From: a virus
IMG/VR virus record: IMGVR_UViG_3300021598_001198
Span: 1 to 64,000 of that record
Strand: one strand, 5' to 3'
Length of the DNA stretch: 64,000 nucleotides
This document shows positions 32,849-39,436 of the stretch, piece after piece. The position numbers were made by a program, and so were the translations under genes. The notes beneath the pieces were generated by a model. The model saw only the letters and a program-made list of their open reading frames with translations, was not told where the DNA came from and ran no database searches. Each line of letters begins with the position of its first letter. The stretch's first letter is position 1.

Positions 32849-34141
32849 TTATTTTTGGTTAGGTTGTTTTGGGGTATTTGTAATAGGTTTTGATTTACCG
32901 ACTTCATAGGTGTTAGCCGTTGTTTTTGATGTTGCATTATCAATTTTTACCGTACCTGTGTATTTCACACCTTCGACCGCGTTGTTAAATGCACCCTCAA
33001 TTTTTATACTAGCAGACCTAAATTGTGTCGAACTTACAAGTTGATTTGCTTGATTTGCGTCTTTATAAACATCAGTAAAAAATGCTAATAATCTTTTCTT
33101 GTATTGTTCAACAACAGCATTTTTAATTAATTCATTATATTTGTCATATAATTTTATAACCTCTGGTTCAACATTTTTCCATTTTTGGTATCCACCTTGT
33201 CCATCCACCAACCCTTGGATGTCATTAAACACTGGCATTGTGTTTATCAAATCTAAAAAAGGTTGAGAATTATAGTTTGGTAAAAGTAACTTTCCTGACG
33301 AATCTGTTTTTTTTCTGAAAACCTGAATTTCGTTTTCGGGAATAAAAAATGTATCAAAAAAGTATAACGAATTCGCGATTAATTTTGCAATGTCTTCGTT
33401 AGACCTGTTAAAATATGTACCAATACTAACCATATCACCACTGACGTATTGTTTTAATGTTGGAGAAAGTAACCCACTCTTAGTAATAATGGATGCGGTT
33501 ACCATATTCGATATTAGATTCAACGTTGGTGTGATATTACCAATTTTTGCCGCATTATATACATAACTACCGCTAGCCCTTTTAGTTTGTGACATACCAA
33601 TTGTAATTTTATTTGGTGTTCCTTGAGCTTCTAATAACGCTCTAGATAAGGCTAACAAACCATTACCTGATGCTACTATCCTAATGAGACTCCAAGTATG
33701 TTTACCATCGGGGTCTTTGTATTTAACATTAAATGTTTTTGAACCACTATTAGTTAAAGATTCTACAACAGGTGGGGTACTCGTATCGGGATAACCTTTC
33801 TTTTTAATTGTTTTATCAGGATTTAGTTCATTAGGTATAAATTTTTGTACCATCATCTCAATATAATTCTCACCACCAGCGGGTGATTTTGGTGTTAAAT
33901 TTCTAAATAGACTTAAATTTTTTGTTTCACTAAAAGTTTTACCTATGTTTGGTTGTTCTAAAACCCATCTCCCCCTAAAATTATTATTATCAGCCGGTAG
34001 ACCAGCATCAGTTAAAACCGAAAGTTTTGCAATTGGTGTAGGGTCAGTGGTTCCTTGTATCTCTGAATAATTTTGTTCTAATAAAATATTTTTAACAACC
34101 TCCACTAAGTCCGATTCTGTTAATCGTATTACTTTTCTCAT
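32849..34141 (-). CDS. Large tagged cargo-type protein
   Basis: 430 aa. Tag MRKVIRLTESDLVEVVKNILLE|QN, the 'IRLTESDLV' type shared with the genes at 39052 and 39437. The body is mixed alpha/beta: FRGRWVLEQPNIGKTF, WSLIRIVASGNGLLALSRALLEAQG, SLYFFDTFFIPENEIQVF. No family recognised. Its late-type motif is 18 nt upstream and its terminator is shared with the convergent secreted protein gene. Confidence 0.8.
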   Translation of the reverse strand: MRKVIRLTESDLVEVVKNILLEQNYSEIQGTTDPTPIAKLSVLTDAGLPADNNNFRGRWVLEQPNIGKTFSETKNLSLFRNLTPKSPAGGENYIEMMVQKFIPNELNPDKTIKKKGYPDTSTPPVVESLTNSGSKTFNVKYKDPDGKHTWSLIRIVASGNGLLALSRALLEAQGTPNKITIGMSQTKRASGSYVYNAAKIGNITPTLNLISNMVTASIITKSGLLSPTLKQYVSGDMVSIGTYFNRSNEDIAKLIANSLYFFDTFFIPENEIQVFRKKTDSSGKLLLPNYNSQPFLDLINTMPVFNDIQGLVDGQGGYQKWKNVEPEVIKLYDKYNELIKNAVVEQYKKRLLAFFTDVYKDANQANQLVSSTQFRSASIKIEGAFNNAVEGVKYTGTVKIDNATSKTTANTYEVGKSKPITNTPKQPNQK

Positions 34142-34159
34142 GAATTTTCTTCTTTATAA

Positions 34160-34169
34160 TATAAATATC
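34160..34169 (-). promoter_or_regulatory. Late-type motif before 32849-34141
   Basis: GATATTTATA, 18 nt before the ATG. Confidence 0.57.
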
Positions 34170-34224
34170 AAGAAATATATTAGACACCCATGATTATTTT
34201 TTTTTAAAAATATTTCAAAAAAAA

Positions 34225-34255
34225 TTTGGATATATTAAAAATATATATAACTTTG
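34225..34255 (+). promoter_or_regulatory. Host-type promoter before CAP-like gene 34278
   Basis: TTTGG 34225, TAACTTTG 34248-34255. Confidence 0.7.
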
Positions 34256-34277
34256 TTCAAATATTAAAACAAAAGTT

Positions 34278-34820
34278 ATGAAAAATGTAGTTGTTTTGTG
34301 TGTTAGTTTGGTAATGGTACTAAACTCTTTTGGTCAAACTTCTGATATTCAGAAAAGATTTAAATCAGATATTATTACATATGTGGATAACGGTGATTGG
34401 TCGATTAAGATTATACCTTTACAAGAAGATAAGACATCCCCAATCACCGAATATGGTCTCAACCAACAATTAGTTATTCAAAGTGTTCTAACGTCAATTA
34501 ATAACTTAAGAAGTGAAAACGGTGTAAATGAGGTGACCTTCAGTTGTGATATTAGTGATTATCTCACAGTATCCAATTTAAATGGTTTACCTTTATCTCA
34601 AGGATTTACATGGGGAACATACGGATTGTTCAGTGAGTATGGGTATGTTGCGCACTTTGAAAATAAAGAATTAAAGTTTTGTGATTATCTATTAGATGTT
34701 ATGTCGTTAGATTCTGATTTGTTTTCCGATTTAACAAATCCGTCTTCAAAAACGGTTGGTGTTTTTTTCTCACAGAATTACAGTGATAAGACCTATAATT
34801 TTATGATATTGGTAAAATAA
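34278..34820 (+). CDS. Secreted CAP-like protein, divergent
   Basis: 180 aa. Signal peptide MKNVVVLCVSLVMVLNSFGQ. The mature part has SVLTSINNLRSENGVNEVTFS, YVAHFENKEL and a late KTVGVFFSQNYSDKTYNFMILV, matching the helix-sandwich plan of CAP proteins but with few of the catalytic histidines. It may be a degenerate sister of the CAP gene at 31149. Host-type promoter (34225-34255) and own terminator. Confidence 0.65.
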   Translation: MKNVVVLCVSLVMVLNSFGQTSDIQKRFKSDIITYVDNGDWSIKIIPLQEDKTSPITEYGLNQQLVIQSVLTSINNLRSENGVNEVTFSCDISDYLTVSNLNGLPLSQGFTWGTYGLFSEYGYVAHFENKELKFCDYLLDVMSLDSDLFSDLTNPSSKTVGVFFSQNYSDKTYNFMILVK

Positions 34821-34847
34821 AAAAAAGGGGAGTTTAACTCCCCTTTT
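34821..34847. terminator. Terminator after 34278-34820
   Basis: AAAAGGGGAGTT / AACTCCCCTTTT stem between convergent genes. Confidence 0.8.
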
Positions 34848-34868
34848 ATATTTAATAAATGTTTTTAC

Positions 34869-35399
34869 TTATGCAAAAGATTTTTGAATTCTCTGAGATA
34901 AAGCTTCACCAGTGTTAGGTAATCTAAACGCTGTTGAACCCCCCTCATAAATTATATTTCCATCAACAGTTCCTGCAATATTAACCGCCCTTGCATTTAA
35001 TTTACCACTATGAAGTGCTTTTGACACTGCTAAATTATCAGTGAAAAGTGTTGCGGGTTGAAGTCCATTTTGAAATAGTGCGGTTTTACTCACAAGATAT
35101 CCTATTGACAAAAGGAATGAACCACTTGGAGATACTTTAAATTTACTTCCTTTTGGGATAATAATTACAAAACTGTCGTCTCCCGACCCACCAGCCACAT
35201 AAGTCGCCTGAGTTCCATCCTCAATTCCCATTTTTGCTTTTGAAGTAAAATTAAGATTTGAGTCGGATTGTTTAATCCAAGCGGGGTCTTGTCCACCTTG
35301 TTCGTTAATTAAATTACTTGCGGCGTTATATCCATTTGATTGGTGCATTTCAAGAATTTGTTTTTTCTCCTCTTCTGAAACTCTAAAATTTTTATACAT
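34869..35399 (-). CDS. Tagged small protein
   Basis: 176 aa. N-terminus MYKNFRVSEEEKKQILEMHQ, then AASNLINE|QGGQ: a 'SEEEK-x-x-I' tag variant with the I-N-E site at residue 32. The mature part is small-residue-rich and beta-like (MGIEDGTQATYVAGGSGDDSF, VVIIIPKGSKFKVSPSG), suggesting a compact binding domain. A late-type motif is 16 nt upstream. No family recognised. Confidence 0.77.
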   Translation of the reverse strand: MYKNFRVSEEEKKQILEMHQSNGYNAASNLINEQGGQDPAWIKQSDSNLNFTSKAKMGIEDGTQATYVAGGSGDDSFVIIIPKGSKFKVSPSGSFLLSIGYLVSKTALFQNGLQPATLFTDNLAVSKALHSGKLNARAVNIAGTVDGNIIYEGGSTAFRLPNTGEALSQRIQKSFA

Positions 35400-35415
35400 G
35401 ATAATTTTCTTTTCT

Positions 35416-35425
35416 AATAAATATT
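35416..35425 (-). promoter_or_regulatory. Late-type motif before 34869-35399
   Basis: AATATTTATT, 16 nt before the ATG. Confidence 0.5.
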
Positions 35426-35541
35426 AGGTAAAACAAAAAAAATCTTTCAAAGACGGTCTTTTTATTGTTTCTTAATTACGTAGATTGAGAATTGTTTTGT
35501 TTATTAAAATAATATTGATATCTTATGTAAAAACAAATGTT

Positions 35542-35625
35542 ATGATTTTACCGTATATTATTTTAGGGGTTGTCTTTATCGGATGGGGAATGGTCTTTTT
35601 TGACCAATACAATAAAAACAAATAA
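35542..35625 (+). CDS. 27-aa single-pass membrane peptide
   Basis: Short frame MILPYIILGVVFIGWGMVFF followed by DQYNKNK. It has one membrane helix and a short charged tail, like many small phage membrane peptides. It sits between two minus-strand tagged genes on the opposite strand. The upstream AT-rich sequence (TTTG near 35498, TATCTTAT near 35519) only weakly resembles a host-type promoter, so expression is uncertain. Confidence 0.45.
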   Translation: MILPYIILGVVFIGWGMVFFDQYNKNK

Positions 35626-35632
35626 AATAAGA

Positions 35633-36784
35633 TTAAGGTTGTTTCAAAATAAAATATGAAAAGTCACCTTTATTCCACGCATCTGGTGCGAATGATGATG
35701 TTTCAAATTGTTTAATTGAATTAAAACCACTTCTTGATGCTGCACTCGCGATTTCGGGTGATGTGTTAATTATGTGCCACAGTTGTACGTCATGGTAACT
35801 TTTTCCAAATGATGTTTTACTTTGTGGTTTGAGGAATTTACCTAATAATTTAATTTCTTCTTCTTTTGTGAATTTTACACCCGAATCTTTTAAATATTTT
35901 ACAAAAGAGTCCATCTTCACCGCTCTTGGGTCTAAACGAGTTAAATCTAAAGTTCTACCCAAATTAACATACATAGGTTGAACAGCGTTTGGATTATTTG
36001 ACGCATAGTTTTTTGTAACATATTTTTTACTAGGACTAACATAGAAAAAATTATCTTTCTTAGGTCCCGCCCTAAACACTTTAACCATATTACTACCAAC
36101 TTTTTTGGTATTACCGGTTGTTCTTCTTAAAGTATTGATGAATTGAGTCTGATTTATTTTATTAGTCAATAGTGCTGATACCAAGTTATCATACTTCTCA
36201 ATACCAAAAAGTTTTACATAATCGGGTTTTAATGTCCCGATTTCGGCTTGAATTGGTGCTAATGCTGATGTAAATTGATTTGTTGATTTTTTGATTAGAT
36301 GTTTAGTTTTCTCAACAATTTTATTTATAGCATAATCGTTGTATCGTGATTTTTTTAATTGTATTCTAAATTCCGATTCACCTTGCATCATCTCTGGTCT
36401 AAATTTTTCTAAAAACGTTTTGTTCTTCACTAAAGAATTTGCGGAAATATCCACTAGATTTGGATAAACTTTCGGGGATTTTAAAATAAAAAGTTCAAAC
36501 TGACCTTTCAATTTTGGTGTATATCTATTAGACTCAATTAATTTTGCGAAATCGTCTACTGTTTTAACACCAACTAAATTAAATTTCCCATACATGACGG
36601 GGTCCTTGAATACGTTTTGAATTTCTGATGAAATCGTTTTATTTGTTCTTAATAGTTTCGCGAAATCTTTTGCGGATTTATAACCACCCATAAAATACCT
36701 CAATAGGTTCTCATTCAATTCACTTTCTTGTGATATTGATTGATTAAGTTTTATGAATTGTGATTCTGAAATAATTATTTTCAT
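35633..36784 (-). CDS. Tagged ADP-ribosyltransferase-like protein
   Basis: 383 aa. Tag MKIIISESQFIKLNQSISQESELNE|NL. The C-terminal about 160 residues fit the ART plan of phage toxins: KVFRAGPKKDNFFYVSPSKKYVTKNYA (arginine motif, then serine strand and helix), TSFGKSYHDVQLWHII, and the closing RSGFNSIKQFE with KGDFSYFIL. The central domain is helical. T4 packages an ART (Alt) in its head the same way, so a comparable host-modifying role is plausible. The catalytic glutamate is not certain by eye. Confidence 0.65.
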   Translation of the reverse strand: MKIIISESQFIKLNQSISQESELNENLLRYFMGGYKSAKDFAKLLRTNKTISSEIQNVFKDPVMYGKFNLVGVKTVDDFAKLIESNRYTPKLKGQFELFILKSPKVYPNLVDISANSLVKNKTFLEKFRPEMMQGESEFRIQLKKSRYNDYAINKIVEKTKHLIKKSTNQFTSALAPIQAEIGTLKPDYVKLFGIEKYDNLVSALLTNKINQTQFINTLRRTTGNTKKVGSNMVKVFRAGPKKDNFFYVSPSKKYVTKNYASNNPNAVQPMYVNLGRTLDLTRLDPRAVKMDSFVKYLKDSGVKFTKEEEIKLLGKFLKPQSKTSFGKSYHDVQLWHIINTSPEIASAASRSGFNSIKQFETSSFAPDAWNKGDFSYFILKQP

Positions 36785-36790
36785 CTCACC

Positions 36791-36798
36791 ATAAATAG
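36791..36798 (-). promoter_or_regulatory. Late-type motif before the ART-like gene
   Basis: CTATTTAT, 6 nt before the ATG; a weaker copy. Confidence 0.42.
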
Positions 36799-36805
36799 TT
36801 TTACA

Positions 36806-36833
36806 AATAAAAAACCCTCCGAGTGGAGGGTTT
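36806..36833 (-). terminator. Terminator after the 37824-36839 unit
   Basis: CCCTCC GAGT GGAGGG with a run of A on the plus strand (U-tract on the minus transcript). Confidence 0.75.
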
Positions 36834-36838
36834 CAATT

Positions 36839-37501
36839 TTATTTTTCTTCGTCGAGTCCCAACATGTGGAGACCCTTATCGAATATGTCACCATATTCAG
36901 ATTTACAATCTTTATACATCGCCAAATCTTTCGGTGGCATTTTTTCCATGGTATCAGGACCCCAAACACCATCCACAGGATAAACACCAAGTTTTTCTTG
37001 GTATTTTGCAATGGCTTGAGCTGATTTTGAATTAGGTAATCTACCAATAGAACCATCAATCTTTAGTGGTTGACCGGCATCATCTTTAATACCTTTCTTA
37101 TTTAAGAAACATTGGATAGCTCGATTAATATTATAGTTTACCTCATCTTCATTTAATTCATGATTAGATTCATCCAAATCATCATCTCTCATTCTATCGT
37201 CATCATCACCATAATCTTTATGGTCACCATGTCTCTCATTCCAATAGAATCCAGCATAATACGCATCGATTTCCTCGGGGGTTAAATCTTCGGAATATTC
37301 AGGATGGTTTTTATGTGGGTTGGTTCCACGGCTATACCAACTATCAGCACTACCTCTATCAAAGGGACTACCGTGGTGACTTGGATAGGTTTTACCGTTA
37401 AATTCTTGAGTTTCACCAGTAGGTTCATCCATGGATTCATTAATGAAACCCATGATGTTTTTAATACGGTTAATCTCTTCGTTTAATGTTTTTGGTTTCA
37501 T
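36839..37501 (-). CDS. Tagged peptidoglycan-binding protein
   Basis: 220 aa. N-terminus MKPKTLNEEINRIKNIMGFINE|SM, with the I-N-E site at residue 22. Residues 30-120 are acidic and low-complexity (GDHKDYGDDDDRMRDDDLDE). Residues 125-205 contain INRAIQCFLNKKG, IDGSIGRLPNSKSAQAIAKYQ and YPVDGVWGPDTMEK, a PG_binding_1-type wall-binding domain. The late-type promoter of this unit is upstream of the overlapping gene at 37498. Confidence 0.8.
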   Translation of the reverse strand: MKPKTLNEEINRIKNIMGFINESMDEPTGETQEFNGKTYPSHHGSPFDRGSADSWYSRGTNPHKNHPEYSEDLTPEEIDAYYAGFYWNERHGDHKDYGDDDDRMRDDDLDESNHELNEDEVNYNINRAIQCFLNKKGIKDDAGQPLKIDGSIGRLPNSKSAQAIAKYQEKLGVYPVDGVWGPDTMEKMPPKDLAMYKDCKSEYGDIFDKGLHMLGLDEEK

Positions 37502-37824
37502 ATTTTTGAGTTTTCTTTAATAACTTTTTTAATCACCTTAATCAGTTCTGATTCGTTTAATTTAATAACCTTTTTCTTACTACTGTTTTTTGAGTTTTCA
37601 TTTAAACTGAAACCACCGAATTTGTATTTTGAATCAAGGGACGCTCTGACATCACTACCAAAACCTTTTTGACCCAACGCATGTAACATATCATCAATTT
37701 CACCCATTAAACCCATTTCCTCGTTTGCAACATACCCTTCTGAACTACCGTCTGCATCCGCACGATTTTCCATGTAATCATATAGTCTTGTCAATAAATC
37801 AATTAATTCAATTTTGTTTGCCAT
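37498..37824 (-). CDS. Small protein with the tag at its C-terminus
   Basis: 108 aa. The body (ELIDLLTRLYDYMENRADADG, EIDDMLHALGQKGFG) is helical and unrecognised. Its last 25 residues, KKKVIKLNESELIKVIKKVIKE|NSKI, are a near-copy of the tag that other genes carry at the start (compare 39052-39330). The late-type motif is 18 nt upstream. It overlaps the peptidoglycan-binding gene by 4 nt. Confidence 0.8.
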   Translation of the reverse strand: MANKIELIDLLTRLYDYMENRADADGSSEGYVANEEMGLMGEIDDMLHALGQKGFGSDVRASLDSKYKFGGFSLNENSKNSSKKKVIKLNESELIKVIKKVIKENSKI

Positions 37825-37842
37825 AATTTTTTAATGTTTTTT

Positions 37843-37852
37843 TATAAATATT
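37843..37852 (-). promoter_or_regulatory. Late-type motif before 37498-37824
   Basis: AATATTTATA, 18 nt before the ATG. Confidence 0.55.
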
Positions 37853-38411
37853 AGTTTACCATTAATATGTTTGACTTGGTTTTGAATAATTTGGAACCAG
37901 TCTTTAATAAATCGTTTGATAGACGAGGGGTAACAGTAACAATGAATTTATTTGTTTTATTTGTAAACTGTTTAAGTTTTTGAATCACCTCAGAATTTTC
38001 ACTTATGGTGGTGTAAACAACAAATGAGTTATCGATTATTTCATATGTGGGTTTAAACGTTGAGAAATTAAATAAACCACTACCACTTCCATCTTGTTCT
38101 TCGGTTGTGAAAGTATGAACAACCTGTCCGTTTTCGGTAATGATATCCATTCTTTCAATTAGGTTTATGATTGTCTTTTGGTTTGCGGTTTGACTTATTT
38201 TAGATAAATCCTCACCGGTTGAACTTTTAATTTGTACACCTAATTTCAAATCACCACCACTATATGGGTTTGGTGCAATAAATGGTGTAATCTCAGCGTT
38301 TTCCGCCCACTCTAAAAATGGTGTGTTTTCTTCAGGTGTTGAAGTTGGTTGTTCGTACAAACCTCTTATGTGTTTTCTGTCCCCTTCGGATATGATAATT
38401 CTTTGTCCCAT
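37851..38411 (-). CDS. Tagged protein, 'QRIIISE' type A
   Basis: 186 aa. The start at 38411 gives MGQRIIISEGDRKHIRGLYE|QP. The longer frame would translate through the late-type motif (38415-38424). The mature part is beta-rich: DLKLGVQIKSSTGEDLSK, NGQVVHTFTTEEQDGSGSGLF, KFIVTVTPRLSN. The tag is nearly the same as in the upstream neighbour, so the two are paralogous at the N-terminus only. The promoter-like motif is only 3 nt before the ATG. Confidence 0.78.
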   Translation of the reverse strand: MGQRIIISEGDRKHIRGLYEQPTSTPEENTPFLEWAENAEITPFIAPNPYSGGDLKLGVQIKSSTGEDLSKISQTANQKTIINLIERMDIITENGQVVHTFTTEEQDGSGSGLFNFSTFKPTYEIIDNSFVVYTTISENSEVIQKLKQFTNKTNKFIVTVTPRLSNDLLKTGSKLFKTKSNILMVN

Positions 38412-38414
38412 GTA

Positions 38415-38424
38415 TATAAATATT
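38415..38424 (-). promoter_or_regulatory. Late-type motif before 37851-38411
   Basis: AATATTTATA, 3 nt before the chosen ATG; decides that start. Confidence 0.5.
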
Positions 38425-38901
38425 TTAAGAACACATTGGTATTTGTTTAATACCGGCACTTCCAAATATGTCCGATATGATGGAGGTTAATAACGCTCCG
38501 TTTTGTTTGGTTCTAATGTGGGCATATAATTTGTCCACCATTTCTTTTGAGACACTTACGTTACCACCAATTAGTTTCATTAAAAGTGGCATACCACCTG
38601 TTTTTTGTTGTTTCCAAGTATCGTAAACATACTTAATAGACTCACCTTCACTCATACCATTATCTGCCGCCATTCTTGCAACCAAATCGTCCACCAAACC
38701 AAAAGTCGGTTGGAGTTGATTGTCCAATGATTGACACAGTTTTGACCTCTCAATGTTTTCCATTAAAGATGTCATGGATTCAATCATATTGTGTACGGTG
38801 TCCTTATATGTGAAGAAATTAAATGGTTTACTACTGGTTTGTTCGTATAAACCTTTTATACGGTTTTTATCTTCTTCTGATATGATAATTCTTTGTCCCA
38901 T
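38425..38901 (-). CDS. Tagged protein, 'QRIIISE' type B
   Basis: 158 aa. MGQRIIISEEDKNRIKGLYE|QT shares 15 of its first 21 residues with its neighbour, but the body is different: helical with three cysteines (LCQSLDNQLQPTFGLVDDL, YVDTW-type motif, ISDIFGSAGIKQIPMC). The same tag on unrelated bodies shows it is a detachable module. A weaker late-type motif (38906-38913) precedes it. Confidence 0.78.
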   Translation of the reverse strand: MGQRIIISEEDKNRIKGLYEQTSSKPFNFFTYKDTVHNMIESMTSLMENIERSKLCQSLDNQLQPTFGLVDDLVARMAADNGMSEGESIKYVYDTWKQQKTGGMPLLMKLIGGNVSVSKEMVDKLYAHIRTKQNGALLTSIISDIFGSAGIKQIPMCS

Positions 38902-38905
38902 GTTT

Positions 38906-38913
38906 ACAAATAG
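38906..38913 (-). promoter_or_regulatory. Weak late-type motif before 38425-38901
   Basis: CTATTTGT, one change from the consensus. Confidence 0.35.
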
Positions 38914-38916
38914 TTT

Positions 38917-39039
38917 TTATTTACGCATTTCTTCCCAAATCTTTCTCAACATCTCATTGTTCTTTTCGATTCTACGAGATGTCTTTTTTACTGATTTTCT
39001 ACTTTTGGGTTTGGGGTGTTCTTTTCTTGCCTTTGCCAT
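38917..39039 (-). CDS. 40-aa strongly basic small protein
   Basis: Frame MAKARKEHPKPKSRKSVKKT followed by SRRIEKNNEMLRKIWEEMRK. It has about 15 Lys/Arg in 40 residues, with a proline-lysine start and a helical end, so it probably binds nucleic acid. It lies between two tagged genes on the same strand with short spacers (15 nt and 12 nt), which supports it being a real gene of the late cluster. No homolog known to me. Confidence 0.65.
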   Translation of the reverse strand: MAKARKEHPKPKSRKSVKKTSRRIEKNNEMLRKIWEEMRK

Positions 39040-39051
39040 GATTATTTCTTT

Positions 39052-39330
39052 TTAATCTTGACCCATTTCTTCATCTTTATTCAAGATGATACTTTCAAGA
39101 CGTTCACAAAACATTTTCAAAAACATATTCTTAATAGACCCTTTTTGTTCAGGTCCGGCAAATCTTGAATATTCGTTCATTAACATTTGTGAAACTTTAG
39201 ATGCGGCTTCTTCTGCTGCCATCATGGCGTAAGTTCCTGGTAACATGGATTCAGAAAGATTCGATTCTTTAATAACCTTTTTTATCACCTTTATCAATTC
39301 GGCTTCGGTTAATTTTATACTTTTTTTCAT
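39052..39330 (-). CDS. Small tagged protein, 'IKLTEAELIKV' type
   Basis: 92 aa. The start at 39330 gives MKKSIKLTEAELIKVIKKVIKE|SN. The longer frame would add six residues from the spacer. The mature part (MMAAEEAASKVSQMLMNEYSRF) is helical and small. Its tag is almost identical to the C-terminal segment of the protein at 37498. A late-type motif is 16 nt upstream. Function unknown. Confidence 0.77.
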   Translation of the reverse strand: MKKSIKLTEAELIKVIKKVIKESNLSESMLPGTYAMMAAEEAASKVSQMLMNEYSRFAGPEQKGSIKNMFLKMFCERLESIILNKDEEMGQD

Positions 39331-39346
39331 ATTAATCTTTATTTCC

Positions 39347-39356
39347 AATAAATATT
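39347..39356 (-). promoter_or_regulatory. Late-type motif before 39052-39330
   Basis: AATATTTATT, 16 nt before the ATG. Confidence 0.5.
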
Positions 39357-39414
39357 ACGTTTTAAGAAAATTCCCGGTTCCGGCGTACGAGGTTCATAAT
39401 TTCTGACTGATTAT

Positions 39415-39425
39415 GATATTTATAT
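39415..39425 (+). promoter_or_regulatory. Late-type motif before 39437
   Basis: GATATTTATAT, 11 nt before the ATG. Confidence 0.57.
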
Positions 39426-39436
39426 AGAAAAAAAAC

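Noticed and set aside
36781-37059. 92-aa minus-strand frame
   Set aside because: Shadow in another frame of the peptidoglycan-binding gene and the adjacent terminator.
13065-39425. T4-type late promoter TATAAATA as such
   Set aside because: In gene orientation the motif is TATTTATA; the T4 octamer is seen only on the template strand.
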